A stretch of 52,296 nucleotides of DNA from Bordetella parapertussis (GTDB lineage: Bacteria > Pseudomonadota > Gammaproteobacteria > Burkholderiales > SG8-41). This document shows, in pieces, positions 24,723 through 35,012 of this stretch (position 1 is its first letter; every line of letters begins with the position of its first letter). The position numbers were made by a program, and so were the translations under genes. A model generated the notes under the pieces. The model was not told the DNA's origin and searched no databases. It saw only the letters and a list, made by a program, of their open reading frames with translations. Where the stretch lies: NCBI GenBank assembly GCA_945885345.1, contig CAMCYP010000026.1, positions 1 to 52,296 of the forward strand, given 5' to 3'.

Positions 24723-27092
24723 ATGCTAGAACTTGAGCTGGACGGTAAATTGATGGAAGTGCCCGAAGGCAGCACCGTAATGGATGCTGCCAACAAGGCC
24801 GGCATCTACGTGCCGCACTTCTGTTATCACAAAAAACTGTCGATCGCCGCCAACTGCCGCATGTGCCTGGTGCAGGTGGAAAAGGCGCCGAAACCGCTAC
24901 CTGCCTGCGCAACGCCCGTCACCAACGGCATGAAGGTGTGGACGCATACGGATACCGCGGTGAACGCCCAGAAGGGCGTCATGGAATTCCTGCTGATCAA
25001 TCATCCGCTCGACTGTCCGATTTGCGATCAGGGCGGTGAATGCCAGTTGCAGGATCTGGCGGTGGGTTATGGCGGCAGTGAATCGCGTTACGAAGAAGAT
25101 AAACGCGTTGTCGCCAACAAGAATCTGGGTCCCTTGATCTCGACGGACATGACGCGCTGCATCCACTGCACGCGCTGTGTGCGCTTTGGCCAGGAAATCG
25201 CCGGCATCATGGAGCTGGGCATGATCGGCCGCGGTGAACACTCGGAAATCATCACTTTCGTCGGCAAAACCGTCGATTCGGAACTGTCGGGCAATGTCAT
25301 CGACCTCTGTCCGGTTGGCGCGCTGACTTCGAAGCCGTTCCGCTACAGTGCCCGCACCTGGGAGCTGACGCGCAAGCCTTCGGTCAGCCCGCACTGCGGC
25401 CTCGGTTCCAATCTGACGCTGCAGATGAAGCAGAACCGCGTGATGCGCGCTCTGCCGCGCGACAACGAAGCTGTCAACGAATGCTGGCTGTCGGACAAGG
25501 ATCGTTTTTCCTACGAAGCACTGAATTCGGATAAACGCCTGGCGAAGCCGATGCTGAAGCAGGGTGGCAGCTGGCAGGAAGTCGAATGGCCGGTGGCGCT
25601 GGAATTCATCGCAAAAGAACTGCAACGCATCAAGGCCGCGCATGGCGCTGAAGCCATCGGCGCGCTGGCGACACCGCACCAGACGCTGGAAGAGCTGCAC
25701 CTGCTGCAGAAACTGCTGCGCGGCTACGGCTCGGGCAATGTCGATTTTCGCCTGCGCCAGGCGGATTTCAGCGCCGATGGCAAGCTCACCGGCATTCCCT
25801 GGCTGGGCATGAGCATCGCCGACATCGCCACGCTGGATCGCGTGCTGGTGGTCGGTTCGACGCTGCGCAAGGATCACCCGCTACTCGCGCATCGTCTGCG
25901 CCAGTCGACGAAAAAACAGATGCAGTTGAACCTGATCCACGCCGCTGATGATGATCTGCTGATGCGCGTCGCCAATAAGGCCATCGTCGCACCGGCACTG
26001 TTGCCGCAGACGCTGGCGCAGGTGGTGAAGGCGGCTGCCGAAATCAAAAACGTTGCAGTGCCGGAAGCGGTGCGTGGCGCAGTGGTCGGTGTGACGGTGA
26101 CTGATGCTGCCAAACGCATCGCTGAAAGCCTGGCCTCGGGTGAGAAGGCGGGCGTGTTCCTCGGCAACTTCGCTGAACAACATGTTGCTGCCGGAGCGCT
26201 GCATGCACTGGCGCAGGCGCTGGGTGAAATCCTCGGCTGCCCCTTCGGCTTCCTCGGCGCAGCGGCGAACAGCGTTGGCGGTTATGTCGCGGGCTGTGTG
26301 CCGAACGGAAAAGTCGCAGGCAAAAATGCGCGACAGATGATCGAAGCCCCACTGAAGGCCTACCTGCTGCTCGGTGTTGAGCCCGAACTCGACATGCACA
26401 ATCCGCGGCAGGCGCTTGCTGCACTGAAGCAGGCGGAACTGGTGGTTGCGATGAGCCCGTTCCAGCACGGCGCGATTGAATACGCGCATGTGCTGCTGCC
26501 GATTGCGCCATTCACTGAAACTGCCGGCACTTACATCAGCACCGAAGGCCGTGTGCAGACTTTCAACGGCGTCGTGAAGCCGCTGGGTGAAACGCGTCCG
26601 GCATGGAAAGTGTTGCGCGTGCTCGGCAACCTGCTGGGTCTCTCCGGTTTTGAGCACGACGGCGCTGACGATGCGCAGCGCGAGGCGCTCCACGGAAAAA
26701 CTGAAATATTCAATAAAAACAATAAGTTAAAGTATGCCCTCGGCGCGCTGCCGACGGCCGGCAGCGGCATTGCAAGGATCGCCGAAGTGCCGATCTATGC
26801 CGCCGATGCACTGGCGCGCCGCGCGCCCAGTCTGCAGAAAACCCGCGATGGGCAGGCCCCGGTGGCGCTGATGAATCGCGCGCTGGCCGATCAACTCGGT
26901 TTGCACGGCGGTGATTTTGTGCGCGTGGTGCAGGACGGCGGTGAAGTGACGCTGCCGTATGCCATCGACAACAAACTGCCGAATGATTGTGTGCGTCTCG
27001 CACTGGCGCGGGCGGAAACCGCAGCACTCGGTGCAAGCGATGCTGCGCTGAAACTTGAACGCGTGGCGCAGACACAGAAGGCGACCGCGTAA
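24723..27092 (+). CDS. nuoG: NADH-quinone oxidoreductase subunit G
   Basis: 789 residues. N-terminal [2Fe-2S] domain with CRMCLVQVE and the following Cys of PACATPV; His/Cys-ligated cluster '[19 protein letters not shown]'; [4Fe-4S] motif [17 protein letters not shown] with [11 protein letters not shown] molybdopterin-oxidoreductase-like domain without cofactor follows. Length is typical of betaproteobacterial NuoG. No strong SD is visible; the hairpin repeat just upstream may affect its translation. Its stop overlaps the nuoH ATG by one base. Confidence 0.97.
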   Translation: MLELELDGKLMEVPEGSTVMDAANKAGIYVPHFCYHKKLSIAANCRMCLVQVEKAPKPLPACATPVTNGMKVWTHTDTAVNAQKGVMEFLLINHPLDCPICDQGGECQLQDLAVGYGGSESRYEEDKRVVANKNLGPLISTDMTRCIHCTRCVRFGQEIAGIMELGMIGRGEHSEIITFVGKTVDSELSGNVIDLCPVGALTSKPFRYSARTWELTRKPSVSPHCGLGSNLTLQMKQNRVMRALPRDNEAVNECWLSDKDRFSYEALNSDKRLAKPMLKQGGSWQEVEWPVALEFIAKELQRIKAAHGAEAIGALATPHQTLEELHLLQKLLRGYGSGNVDFRLRQADFSADGKLTGIPWLGMSIADIATLDRVLVVGSTLRKDHPLLAHRLRQSTKKQMQLNLIHAADDDLLMRVANKAIVAPALLPQTLAQVVKAAAEIKNVAVPEAVRGAVVGVTVTDAAKRIAESLASGEKAGVFLGNFAEQHVAAGALHALAQALGEILGCPFGFLGAAANSVGGYVAGCVPNGKVAGKNARQMIEAPLKAYLLLGVEPELDMHNPRQALAALKQAELVVAMSPFQHGAIEYAHVLLPIAPFTETAGTYISTEGRVQTFNGVVKPLGETRPAWKVLRVLGNLLGLSGFEHDGADDAQREALHGKTEIFNKNNKLKYALGALPTAGSGIARIAEVPIYAADALARRAPSLQKTRDGQAPVALMNRALADQLGLHGGDFVRVVQDGGEVTLPYAIDNKLPNDCVRLALARAETAALGASDAALKLERVAQTQKATA

Positions 27093-28174
27093 TGCTCGAC
27101 TCGCTGCTCGCCTATCCGCAAACACTGCTCGGCCCGCTATGGCCCTCAGTTTGGTCAGTCGTGTGGACGCTGGTGAAAATCGTTGTCATTGTCGCGCCGC
27201 TGATGCTGTGCGTGGCCTACCTGACCTTGTGGGAACGCAAGCTCATCGGGTTCATGCAGATCCGTATTGGCCCGAACCGCACCACCTTCTTTGGTCTGTC
27301 GTGGCTCGGCGGCTGGGCGCAGCCGATCGCCGACGGCCTGAAGCTGCTGGTCAAGGAAATCATTGTTCCCACCGGCTCCAGCAAATTCCTGTTTGTACTG
27401 GCCCCGATCATGGCGATCATGCCGGCGCTGGCAGCCTGGGCCGTGGTGCCGTTTTCGCCGGAGCTGGTGCTGTCCAATATCGATGCCAGCCTGCTGTATC
27501 TGCTGGCGATGACCTCACTCGGCGTCTATGGCGTGATCATCGCCGGCTGGGCGTCGAATTCGAAATACGCCTTCCTCGGCGCGCTGCGTTCTGCGGCACA
27601 GATCGTGTCCTATGAAATCGCCATGGGTTTTGCCCTGGTCGGCGTGCTGATGGCCGCGCAGAGCCTGAACCTCGGCGACATCGTCAAGGCGCAGCAGGGC
27701 GGGGCAGGATTGTTCAGCTGGTTCTGGATTCCGCTGTTCCCGCTGTTCCTGACTTATGTGATTTCCGGTGTTGCCGAAACCAACCGCGCGCCCTTCGACG
27801 TCGCCGAAGGCGAATCGGAAATCGTCGCCGGTTTCCACGTTGAATATTCGGGCATGACCTTCGCGGTGTTTTTCCTCGCCGAATACGCCAACATGATCCT
27901 GATCTCGATGCTGACCGCGATCCTGTTCCTCGGCGGCTGGCTGTCGCCGTTCCCGGCATCCTGGGGTGTGCTCGGCGCGTCCAGCTTCGGCTGGCTGATC
28001 CTGAAAGCCTTCCTCGTGGTGTCCACGTTCATCTGGTTCCGCGCGACCTTTCCGCGTTACCGCTATGACCAGATCATGCGTCTGGGCTGGAAAATCTTCA
28101 TTCCGGTGACCCTGGTGTGGATCGTGATCCTCGGCGCCTGGATGCAGACCTCCCTGTGGATATGGTGGAAATGA
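27092..28174 (+). CDS. nuoH: NADH-quinone oxidoreductase subunit H
   Basis: 360 residues, eight membrane helices. '[20 protein letters not shown]' and '[20 protein letters not shown]' are the conserved quinone-site and cytoplasmic-loop motifs, and '[18 protein letters not shown]' lies near the C-terminus. It connects the peripheral arm to the proton-pumping membrane arm. Confidence 0.98.
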   Translation: MLDSLLAYPQTLLGPLWPSVWSVVWTLVKIVVIVAPLMLCVAYLTLWERKLIGFMQIRIGPNRTTFFGLSWLGGWAQPIADGLKLLVKEIIVPTGSSKFLFVLAPIMAIMPALAAWAVVPFSPELVLSNIDASLLYLLAMTSLGVYGVIIAGWASNSKYAFLGALRSAAQIVSYEIAMGFALVGVLMAAQSLNLGDIVKAQQGGAGLFSWFWIPLFPLFLTYVISGVAETNRAPFDVAEGESEIVAGFHVEYSGMTFAVFFLAEYANMILISMLTAILFLGGWLSPFPASWGVLGASSFGWLILKAFLVVSTFIWFRATFPRYRYDQIMRLGWKIFIPVTLVWIVILGAWMQTSLWIWWK

Positions 28175-28662
28175 TGACGGCCATCCGCAAATTTTTCAGC
28201 ACCTTCCTGCTGTTTGAACTGGTCAAGGGCATGATGCTGACCGGGCGTTATTTCTTTGCGCGCAAGATCACGGTGCAGTTCCCGGAGGAAAAAACTCCGC
28301 AGAGTCCGCGTTTCCGTGGTCTGCATGCGCTGCGCCGTTATCCCAACGGCGAAGAGCGCTGCATCGCCTGCAAGCTGTGCGAAGCGGTGTGCCCGGCGCT
28401 GGCGATCACCATTGAATCCGAGCAGCGCGACGACGGCACGCGCCGCACCACGCGTTACGACATCGACCTCACCAAGTGCATTTTCTGCGGTTTCTGCGAA
28501 GAATCCTGCCCGGTGGATTCGATAGTGGAGACACGCATTTTCGAATACCACGGTGAAAAACGCGGCGACCTGATCTATACCAAGCCGATGCTGCTGGCGA
28601 TCGGTGATGCCTACGAAGAACAGATTGCCAAGGATCGCGCGGCAGATGCCGCGTATCGCTAG
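28171..28662 (+). CDS. nuoI: NADH-quinone oxidoreductase subunit I
   Basis: 163 residues from the ATG at 28171, which overlaps the nuoH stop (ATGA); the next codon is also ATG, so 28174 is an equal choice. Two [4Fe-4S] motifs for clusters N6a and N6b: [13 protein letters not shown] and [16 protein letters not shown]. The N-terminal amphipathic helix '[20 protein letters not shown]' anchors it to the membrane arm. Confidence 0.97.
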   Translation: MMTAIRKFFSTFLLFELVKGMMLTGRYFFARKITVQFPEEKTPQSPRFRGLHALRRYPNGEERCIACKLCEAVCPALAITIESEQRDDGTRRTTRYDIDLTKCIFCGFCEESCPVDSIVETRIFEYHGEKRGDLIYTKPMLLAIGDAYEEQIAKDRAADAAYR

Positions 28663-28687
28663 AGCGATAGAACAGTAAAACAACAAG

Positions 28688-29332
28688 ATGACCTTTCAAG
28701 ACTTCATGTTCTGGTTTTTTGCGGCGATCCTGGTGTTCGCCGCGCTGCGTGTCATTACCGCACGCAATCCGGTGCATGCCGCGCTGTTCCTGGTGCTGGC
28801 CTTCTGTACCTCGGCCGGCATCTGGATCCAGCTTGAGGCTGAATTCCTCGGCATCGCGCTGATCCTCGTCTATGTCGGCGCGGTGATGGTGCTGTTCCTG
28901 TTCGTGGTGATGATGCTCGACATCAACCTGGAGCGGCTGCGTGAAGGCTTCTGGAGTTACCTGCCGATCGGCGCCGTGGTGGCGCTGCTGCTGGTGGCGG
29001 AGATGGCGCTGGTGCTGGCCGGCCCGTATTTCGGTCTCGACGAAGCGCCGCGTCCGGTGTCTTCGCCGGCGGGTTACAGCAATACCAAGGAGCTGGGCCG
29101 GCTGCTCTACACCGATTATGTTTATCCGTTTGAACTGGCGGCGGTGATCCTGCTGGTCGCCATCGTCGCGGCGATCGCGCTGACCCTGCGCCGCCGCAAA
29201 CACGGCAAATACATCGATCCGGCTACGCAGATCAATGTGCGCCGCGAAGACCGGGTGCGCATTGTGTCCATGCCGTCCGTGCAGAAAGAGACGTCGAAAG
29301 AAGTTTCGAAAGAGCAGGGAGGGCAACCATGA
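28688..29332 (+). CDS. nuoJ: NADH-quinone oxidoreductase subunit J
   Basis: 214 residues, five membrane helices. '[20 protein letters not shown]' and '[20 protein letters not shown]' (the pi-bulge helix region) are characteristic. The C-terminal 30 residues are charged and contain '[15 protein letters not shown]', an extension common in this group. It overlaps nuoK by 4 bases, and the nuoK SD (AGGGAGG) lies in its last codons. Confidence 0.97.
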   Translation: MTFQDFMFWFFAAILVFAALRVITARNPVHAALFLVLAFCTSAGIWIQLEAEFLGIALILVYVGAVMVLFLFVVMMLDINLERLREGFWSYLPIGAVVALLLVAEMALVLAGPYFGLDEAPRPVSSPAGYSNTKELGRLLYTDYVYPFELAAVILLVAIVAAIALTLRRRKHGKYIDPATQINVRREDRVRIVSMPSVQKETSKEVSKEQGGQP

Positions 29333-29634
29333 TTTCCCTGTCGCACTACCTTGTGCTGGGCGCGATCCTGTTCGCCATTTCGGTGATCGGCATATTCCTG
29401 AACCGCAAAAACGTGATCGTGCTGCTGATGGCGATCGAACTGATGCTGCTGGCGGTGAACATGAATTTCATCGCTTTTTCGCATTTCCTCGACGATACGG
29501 CGGGGCAGGTGTTCGTGTTTTTCATCCTGACCGTTGCTGCCGCCGAGTCGGCCATCGGCCTCGCGATCCTGGTGGTGCTGTTCCGCAACCTGAACACCAT
29601 CAATGTCGAAGACATCAACCGGATGAAGGGCTGA
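29329..29634 (+). CDS. nuoK: NADH-quinone oxidoreductase subunit K
   Basis: 101 residues, three membrane helices. '[20 protein letters not shown]' carries the conserved membrane glutamate; a second one lies in '[13 protein letters not shown]'. Proton channel component between NuoJ and NuoN. Full length. Confidence 0.98.
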   Translation: MISLSHYLVLGAILFAISVIGIFLNRKNVIVLLMAIELMLLAVNMNFIAFSHFLDDTAGQVFVFFILTVAAAESAIGLAILVVLFRNLNTINVEDINRMKG

Positions 29635-29641
29635 TGCGACC

Positions 29642-31699
29642 ATGACCGAGATGCAAAAACTCTATCTGCTGGTGCCGCTGGCGCCGCTCGCCGGTGCGAT
29701 CATCGCCGGCCTGTTCGGCAAGGCCATCGGCCGCCGCGCCGCACACATCGTGACCATCTTCGGCATGCTGGTGTGCCTGGTCACGTCGTTCCTGGTCTAC
29801 CGCGACGTGATGGGCGGCAACATTTTCAACGGCCCGGTCTATACCTGGCTGGTGTCGGGCAATATCCGTTTTGAAATCGGCTTCCTGATCGACCCGCTGT
29901 CGGCAACGATGATGATGGTGGTGTCCTTTGTGTCGCTGATGGTGCACATCTACACCATCGGTTACATGGCCGACGATCCCGGTTATCAACGTTTCTTCAG
30001 CTATATCTCGTTGTTCACCTTCTCGATGCTGATGCTGGTGATGAGCAACAACTTCCTGCAGCTGTTCTTCGGCTGGGAAGCGGTGGGCCTGGTGTCGTAC
30101 CTGCTGATCGGCTTCTGGTACACGCGGCCGACGGCGATTTACGCCAACCTGAAAGCCTTCCTCGTCAACCGTGTCGGCGATTTCGGCTTCCTGCTCGGCA
30201 TCGCGCTGGTGCTGATGTATTTCGGCACACTGGATTACGCCGCGGTGTTTGCCGGTGCTGATCGTCTTGCCGGCAACAGCATCGAATTGTTCCCGGGGAC
30301 CAGCTGGTCGCTGATCACCGTGATCTGCATCCTGCTGTTCATCGGCGCCATGGGCAAGTCGGCGCAGTTCCCGCTGCACGTCTGGCTGCCGGATTCGATG
30401 GAAGGCCCGACCCCGATCTCCGCACTGATCCATGCCGCGACCATGGTCACCGCGGGCATTTTCATGGTGGCGCGGATGTCGCCGCTGTTTGAGCTGTCGG
30501 AAACCGCGTTGTCGTTCGTGTTGGTGATTGGCGCCATCACCGCCTTTTTCATGGCGCTGATTGCCACCGTGCAGTACGACATCAAGCGCGTGGTGGCCTA
30601 TTCGACGCTGTCGCAGCTCGGCTACATGACCATGGCGCTGGGCGCCTCGGCGTATTCGGCGGCGATATTCCATCTGTTCACGCATGCCTTCTTCAAGGCC
30701 GTGCTGTTCCTCGGTGCCGGCTCGGTGATCATTGCGATGCACCACCAGCAGGACATGCGCAAGATGGGCGGCCTTGCCAAGTACATGCCGATCACCTACA
30801 TGACAGTGCTGATCGGCGCACTGGCCAATGCCGGCCTGCCGCCCTTCGCCGGGTTCTTCTCCAAGGAAACCATCGTCGAGGCACTGCATCACGCCACCGT
30901 GCCGGGTGCGGGTTTTGCCTATGCGCTGGCCGTGGCGGGCGTGTTCGTCGGCGGCTTCTATTCCTTCCGTCTGGTGTTTTATGCATTCCACGGCAAGGAG
31001 CGTTTTGCCGATCCGCACCATCCCGACGTCATTGCTGCCGATGCTGAAGCGGCGGCGGTAGCTGCAGCGCACGATGATCACGCCCATGACGCGCATGATG
31101 ATCACAATGAACATGGCCATGACAGCCATGCGCCGCACGAATCCCCGGCCGTGGTCTGGGTGCCGCTGGTGCTGCTGGCGATCCCGTCGATCTGTGCCGG
31201 CTGGCTGATCGGGACTTTCGTTTACGGCAATTATTTCGGCAGCGCGATCATGGTCAGCCATGAGCATGTCGCGATGGAAACATTGGCCGAGGAATTTCAC
31301 GGCGTCATCGCGATGATGAGCCATGCACTGCACACGCTGCCGTTCTGGCTGGCGGTGGCTGGCGCCGGCCTGGCTTGGTTCCTCTACATTGTGAAGCCGG
31401 AGCTTCCGGCCAAGCTGCGCCGCCAGTGGGGCTTTGTGGTGACCATATTGATGGAAAAATACGGCCTCGACCGCTTCAACGACTGGTTCTTTGCCGGTGG
31501 CGCGCGCGCGCTGGGCACGGGCCTGTGGAAGGGCGGCGACATCGCGGTGATTGACAACGTGATGGTCAACGGTTCGGCGCGTCTGGTCGGCTGGTTTGCC
31601 TCGGTGGTGCGCCAGCTGCAGTCGGGTTACATCTACCACTATGCTTTCGCAATGATCATCGGCGTGCTGCTGTTGCTGACGCTGGCGTATAGCGGTTGA
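29642..31699 (+). CDS. nuoL: NADH-quinone oxidoreductase subunit L, with a His-rich insert
   Basis: 685 residues, antiporter-like subunit at the distal end of the membrane arm. Conserved 'FFGWEAVGLVSYLLIGFWYT' (key Glu), 'QFPLHVWLPDSMEGPTPISA' (Lys/His region) and the long C-terminal lateral helix are present. Residues 477-499 form a striking insert with nine His, six Asp and one Glu in 23 residues, between two membrane helices. It looks like a metal- or proton-binding loop and is not part of the E. coli protein. Confidence 0.97.
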   Translation: MTEMQKLYLLVPLAPLAGAIIAGLFGKAIGRRAAHIVTIFGMLVCLVTSFLVYRDVMGGNIFNGPVYTWLVSGNIRFEIGFLIDPLSATMMMVVSFVSLMVHIYTIGYMADDPGYQRFFSYISLFTFSMLMLVMSNNFLQLFFGWEAVGLVSYLLIGFWYTRPTAIYANLKAFLVNRVGDFGFLLGIALVLMYFGTLDYAAVFAGADRLAGNSIELFPGTSWSLITVICILLFIGAMGKSAQFPLHVWLPDSMEGPTPISALIHAATMVTAGIFMVARMSPLFELSETALSFVLVIGAITAFFMALIATVQYDIKRVVAYSTLSQLGYMTMALGASAYSAAIFHLFTHAFFKAVLFLGAGSVIIAMHHQQDMRKMGGLAKYMPITYMTVLIGALANAGLPPFAGFFSKETIVEALHHATVPGAGFAYALAVAGVFVGGFYSFRLVFYAFHGKERFADPHHPDVIAADAEAAAVAAAHDDHAHDAHDDHNEHGHDSHAPHESPAVVWVPLVLLAIPSICAGWLIGTFVYGNYFGSAIMVSHEHVAMETLAEEFHGVIAMMSHALHTLPFWLAVAGAGLAWFLYIVKPELPAKLRRQWGFVVTILMEKYGLDRFNDWFFAGGARALGTGLWKGGDIAVIDNVMVNGSARLVGWFASVVRQLQSGYIYHYAFAMIIGVLLLLTLAYSG

Positions 31700-31718
31700 A
31701 AATAAAGAAAATCAACGG

Positions 31719-33212
31719 ATGATGCACGAACTGCCATTACTGAGCCTCGCCATCTGGGCGCCGATCATCGCCGGCGTCGCGGTGCTGTTTACCGGCGGCG
31801 ACCGTAATGCGCAGGCGGCGCGGATCATCGCATTGATCGGCGCGGTGATCGGCTTCCTGGTGACCATACCGCTCTACACCGGCTTCAATGCGCTGGCGGG
31901 CGGCTTCCAGTTTGTGCATCGCGTGCCGTGGATCGAGAGCTTCAACGTCTGGTACCACCTCGGCATCGACGGTATTTCGCTGCTGCTGATCCTGCTCAAC
32001 AGCCTGACCACGGTGCTGGTGGTGATCGCCGGCTGGCAGGTCATCCAGCAGCGGGTGGCGCAGTACATGGCGGCGTTCCTGATCCTGTCGGGCCTGATGA
32101 ACGGTGTGTTCTCGGCGCTGGACGCGTTGCTGTTCTACGTGTTTTTCGAAGCGACGCTGATCCCGATGTTCATCATCATCGGCGTCTGGGGCGGCCCCAA
32201 GCGCGTCTATGCGGCGACCAAGTTTTTCCTCTACACGCTGATGGGTTCATTGCTGTCGCTGGTCGCGCTGATCTACCTCTACAACGCCGCGGGTGGCAGC
32301 TTCGCGCTGATTGACTTCTACGAAGTGTCACTGCCGCTGTCCATACAAGTCATTGTTTTTATTGCTTTTTTTATGGCTTTTGCGGTCAAGGTGCCGATGT
32401 GGCCGGTGCATACCTGGCTACCCGACGCCCACGTCGAGGCGCCCACCGGCGGCTCGGTGGTGCTGGCCGCAATCATGCTGAAACTCGGTGGTTACGGCTT
32501 CCTGCGTCTGAGCCTGCCCATCGTCCCTGATGCCAGCCTGCACCTGGCGCCGGTGGTGATTGCGCTGTCGCTGATCGCCGTGGTCTACATCGGGCTGGTG
32601 GCGCTGGTGCAGACCGACATGAAAAAGCTGATTGCCTATTCGTCGATCTCGCACATGGGTTTTGTCACGCTGGGCATATTCATTTTCAACGCGCAGGGCG
32701 TCGAGGGCGCGGTGATCCAGATGATTTCGCACGGTTTCATTTCCGGCGCGATGTTCCTCTGCGTCGGCGTGCTGTATGACCGCATGCATACCCGGCAGAT
32801 TGCCGATTACGGCGGTGTCGCCAACAAAATGCCGGTGTTTGCTGCGCTGTTCATGCTTTTTTCGATGGCCAATGCCGGTCTGCCTGGCACCAGCGGATTC
32901 GTCGGTGAATTCCTGGTGATCCTCGGTGCGATGAAAGTGAATTTCTGGTTTGCCTTTGCCGCGGCGATCACGCTGATTTTCGGTGCTGCCTACACGCTGT
33001 GGATGTACAAACGTGTGATGTTCGGCGCTGTGGCCAATCACCATGTCGCTGAACTGCAGGACATCAACGGCCGCGAATGCCTGGTGCTGGGCGTGCTTGC
33101 GGTGCTGGTGCTGGTCATGGGCGTGTGGCCGCAACCCTTTGCCGAGGTGCTGCATGTCTCGGTCAACGAACTGCTGGCGCATGTGTCGCTCAGCAAACTG
33201 CCGGTGCAATAG
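31719..33212 (+). CDS. nuoM: NADH-quinone oxidoreductase subunit M
   Basis: 497 residues from the first of two adjacent ATG codons (31719 and 31722). About 14 helices. '[20 protein letters not shown]' has the essential Glu; '[20 protein letters not shown]' and '[20 protein letters not shown]' are standard antiporter-like motifs. Complete and ordinary. Confidence 0.97.
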   Translation: MMHELPLLSLAIWAPIIAGVAVLFTGGDRNAQAARIIALIGAVIGFLVTIPLYTGFNALAGGFQFVHRVPWIESFNVWYHLGIDGISLLLILLNSLTTVLVVIAGWQVIQQRVAQYMAAFLILSGLMNGVFSALDALLFYVFFEATLIPMFIIIGVWGGPKRVYAATKFFLYTLMGSLLSLVALIYLYNAAGGSFALIDFYEVSLPLSIQVIVFIAFFMAFAVKVPMWPVHTWLPDAHVEAPTGGSVVLAAIMLKLGGYGFLRLSLPIVPDASLHLAPVVIALSLIAVVYIGLVALVQTDMKKLIAYSSISHMGFVTLGIFIFNAQGVEGAVIQMISHGFISGAMFLCVGVLYDRMHTRQIADYGGVANKMPVFAALFMLFSMANAGLPGTSGFVGEFLVILGAMKVNFWFAFAAAITLIFGAAYTLWMYKRVMFGAVANHHVAELQDINGRECLVLGVLAVLVLVMGVWPQPFAEVLHVSVNELLAHVSLSKLPVQ

Positions 33213-33223
33213 GCCACTACACT

Positions 33224-34672
33224 ATGGAATACATCACCCCCCTGTGGCCCGCCTATCCCGAGCTGTTCCTGCTCGTGATGGCTTGCGTGATCCTGATCGC
33301 CGATCTGTTCATCAGTGACGACAACCGTGTATTTACCTATGGCCTGACGCAGTTCACGCTGGCCGGCTGCGCGGTGCTGACCTTCTTCACCGGCAACGCC
33401 GAACCGGTTTACACCTTCAGCGGCATGTTCGTCGACGACCTGATGGCCGACGCACTGAAGCTGCTGACCTGCCTGGCCGTGATTACCATCCTGGTCTACG
33501 CCCGGTCATACAGTGCCCTGCGCGGCATGTTCCGCGGCGAATTTTTCACGCTGGCGCTGTTTGCGACGCTGGGCATGATGGTGATGATCTCTGCCAACCA
33601 CCTGCTGACGCTGTACCTGGGGCTGGAGCTGCTGTCATTGTCGCTGTATGCAATGGTCGCGCTGCAACGGGATTCTGTGCAGGCAACCGAAGCGGCCATG
33701 AAATATTTTGTGCTGGGCGCGCTGGCCTCCGGCATGCTGCTCTATGGCATGTCGATGCTCTACGGTGCCACCGGCACGCTGGAAATCACCGAACTCGCGC
33801 AATTGTCCGCAGAGGGCGTGCGCGCGCAGGCGGTGCTGGTATTCGGGCTGGTGTTCATTGTCGCCGGACTGGGCTTCAAGCTCGGTGCAGTGCCGTTCCA
33901 CATGTGGGTGCCCGACGTCTACCAGGGCGCGCCCACCGCGGTGACCCTGTTTATCGGTTCAGCACCCAAATTCGCCGCGTTTGCCATCGTGATGCGCCTG
34001 CTGGCACAGGCGCTGGGGGCGGACGCACTGGTTGAGGAATGGCGGCAGATGCTGCTGATCATGGCGGTGCTGTCGCTGGCCATCGGCAACCTTGCCGCGA
34101 TCATGCAGACCAACCTGAAACGCATGCTGGCGTATTCGACGATTTCGCATATGGGTTTCCTGCTGCTCGGCGTGCTGTCGGGCACCATCGACGGCTACGG
34201 CGCCAGCATGTTTTATGTCGTGGTTTACGTGCTGATGACGCTGGGTTCCTTCGGCATCATCCTGCTGCTGAGCCGGGATGGTTTCGAGGCCGAGAACCTC
34301 GACGACTACAAGGGCCTCAACCAGCGCAGCCCCTGGTATGCCTTCCTGATGCTGCTGCTGATGTTCTCGATGGCGGGCATCCCGCCGACGGTCGGTTTCT
34401 ACGCCAAGCTGTCAGTGCTGCAGGCCGTGGTGCAGATCGGCTGGTGGTGGGTGGCGGTGATCGCGGTGGTGTTCTCGCTGATCGGCGCCTTCTACTACCT
34501 GCGCATCGTCAAGCTGATGTATTTCGATGCGCCGCTGGATCCTGCGCCGGTGACGGCATCGGGTGATGTGCGTGCGCTGCTGTCGGTGAATGGCCTCGCG
34601 ATGCTGGTGCTGGGCATTGCGCCGCAGCCGCTGATGGTGCTTTGCATCGAAGCCGTCCGCGCTTCGATCTAG
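33224..34672 (+). CDS. nuoN: NADH-quinone oxidoreductase subunit N
   Basis: 482 residues from the ATG at 33224 ([20 protein letters not shown]). An open reading frame continues upstream in nuoM but without family similarity. '[20 protein letters not shown]' carries the essential Glu; '[20 protein letters not shown]' and '[17 protein letters not shown]' follow. Last core subunit of the operon. 11 bases separate it from nuoM. Confidence 0.97.
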   Translation: MEYITPLWPAYPELFLLVMACVILIADLFISDDNRVFTYGLTQFTLAGCAVLTFFTGNAEPVYTFSGMFVDDLMADALKLLTCLAVITILVYARSYSALRGMFRGEFFTLALFATLGMMVMISANHLLTLYLGLELLSLSLYAMVALQRDSVQATEAAMKYFVLGALASGMLLYGMSMLYGATGTLEITELAQLSAEGVRAQAVLVFGLVFIVAGLGFKLGAVPFHMWVPDVYQGAPTAVTLFIGSAPKFAAFAIVMRLLAQALGADALVEEWRQMLLIMAVLSLAIGNLAAIMQTNLKRMLAYSTISHMGFLLLGVLSGTIDGYGASMFYVVVYVLMTLGSFGIILLLSRDGFEAENLDDYKGLNQRSPWYAFLMLLLMFSMAGIPPTVGFYAKLSVLQAVVQIGWWWVAVIAVVFSLIGAFYYLRIVKLMYFDAPLDPAPVTASGDVRALLSVNGLAMLVLGIAPQPLMVLCIEAVRASI

Positions 34673-34697
34673 GCCCGGATTTCAGGTCCCGACTTTC

Positions 34698-35000
34698 ATG
34701 GAATGGAGCACCGCGGCGCTTCTGGTGCTGGCACTGGTATTCGCCAACCTGCCGTTTTTCACCGAGCGCATTTTTTTCTTGAAGAAGACTGCCAACGGCA
34801 GCAAGGCCTTCGGCTGGCGGCTGCTTGAACTCGTCGTGCTGTACGGCATTGCCGGCGGCGCGGCCTGGCTGATGGAAAGCCGCGTTGGTCAGGTGCATCC
34901 CCAACGCTGGGAGTTTTACGCGATCACTGTCTGCCTGTTCCTGGTGTTCGCCTATCCCGGGTTTGTCTGGCGTTATTTCTGGCGCAAACCGGGTCTGTAA
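34698..35000 (+). CDS. DUF2818 family membrane protein
   Basis: 100 residues with three membrane segments (about 5-25, 42-60 and 74-94). 'LVFANLPFFTERIFFL' and the ending 'AYPGFVWRYFWRKPGL' match the DUF2818 family, which I know as a small protein directly downstream of nuoN in Betaproteobacteria. It is probably cotranscribed (25 bases after nuoN). A role as an accessory or assembly factor of complex I is suggested by position but unproven. Its stop is only 12 bases from the stop of the convergent gene, with no terminator visible between. Confidence 0.9.
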   Translation: MEWSTAALLVLALVFANLPFFTERIFFLKKTANGSKAFGWRLLELVVLYGIAGGAAWLMESRVGQVHPQRWEFYAITVCLFLVFAYPGFVWRYFWRKPGL

Positions 35001-35012
35001 GCGGAAGAACTT

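Noticed and set aside
29615..31639. A 674-codon open frame on the minus strand, His-rich in translation
   Set aside because: It is exactly antisense to nuoL, a certain gene; the His/Gln/Arg-rich translation is the usual result of reading GC-rich coding DNA backwards.
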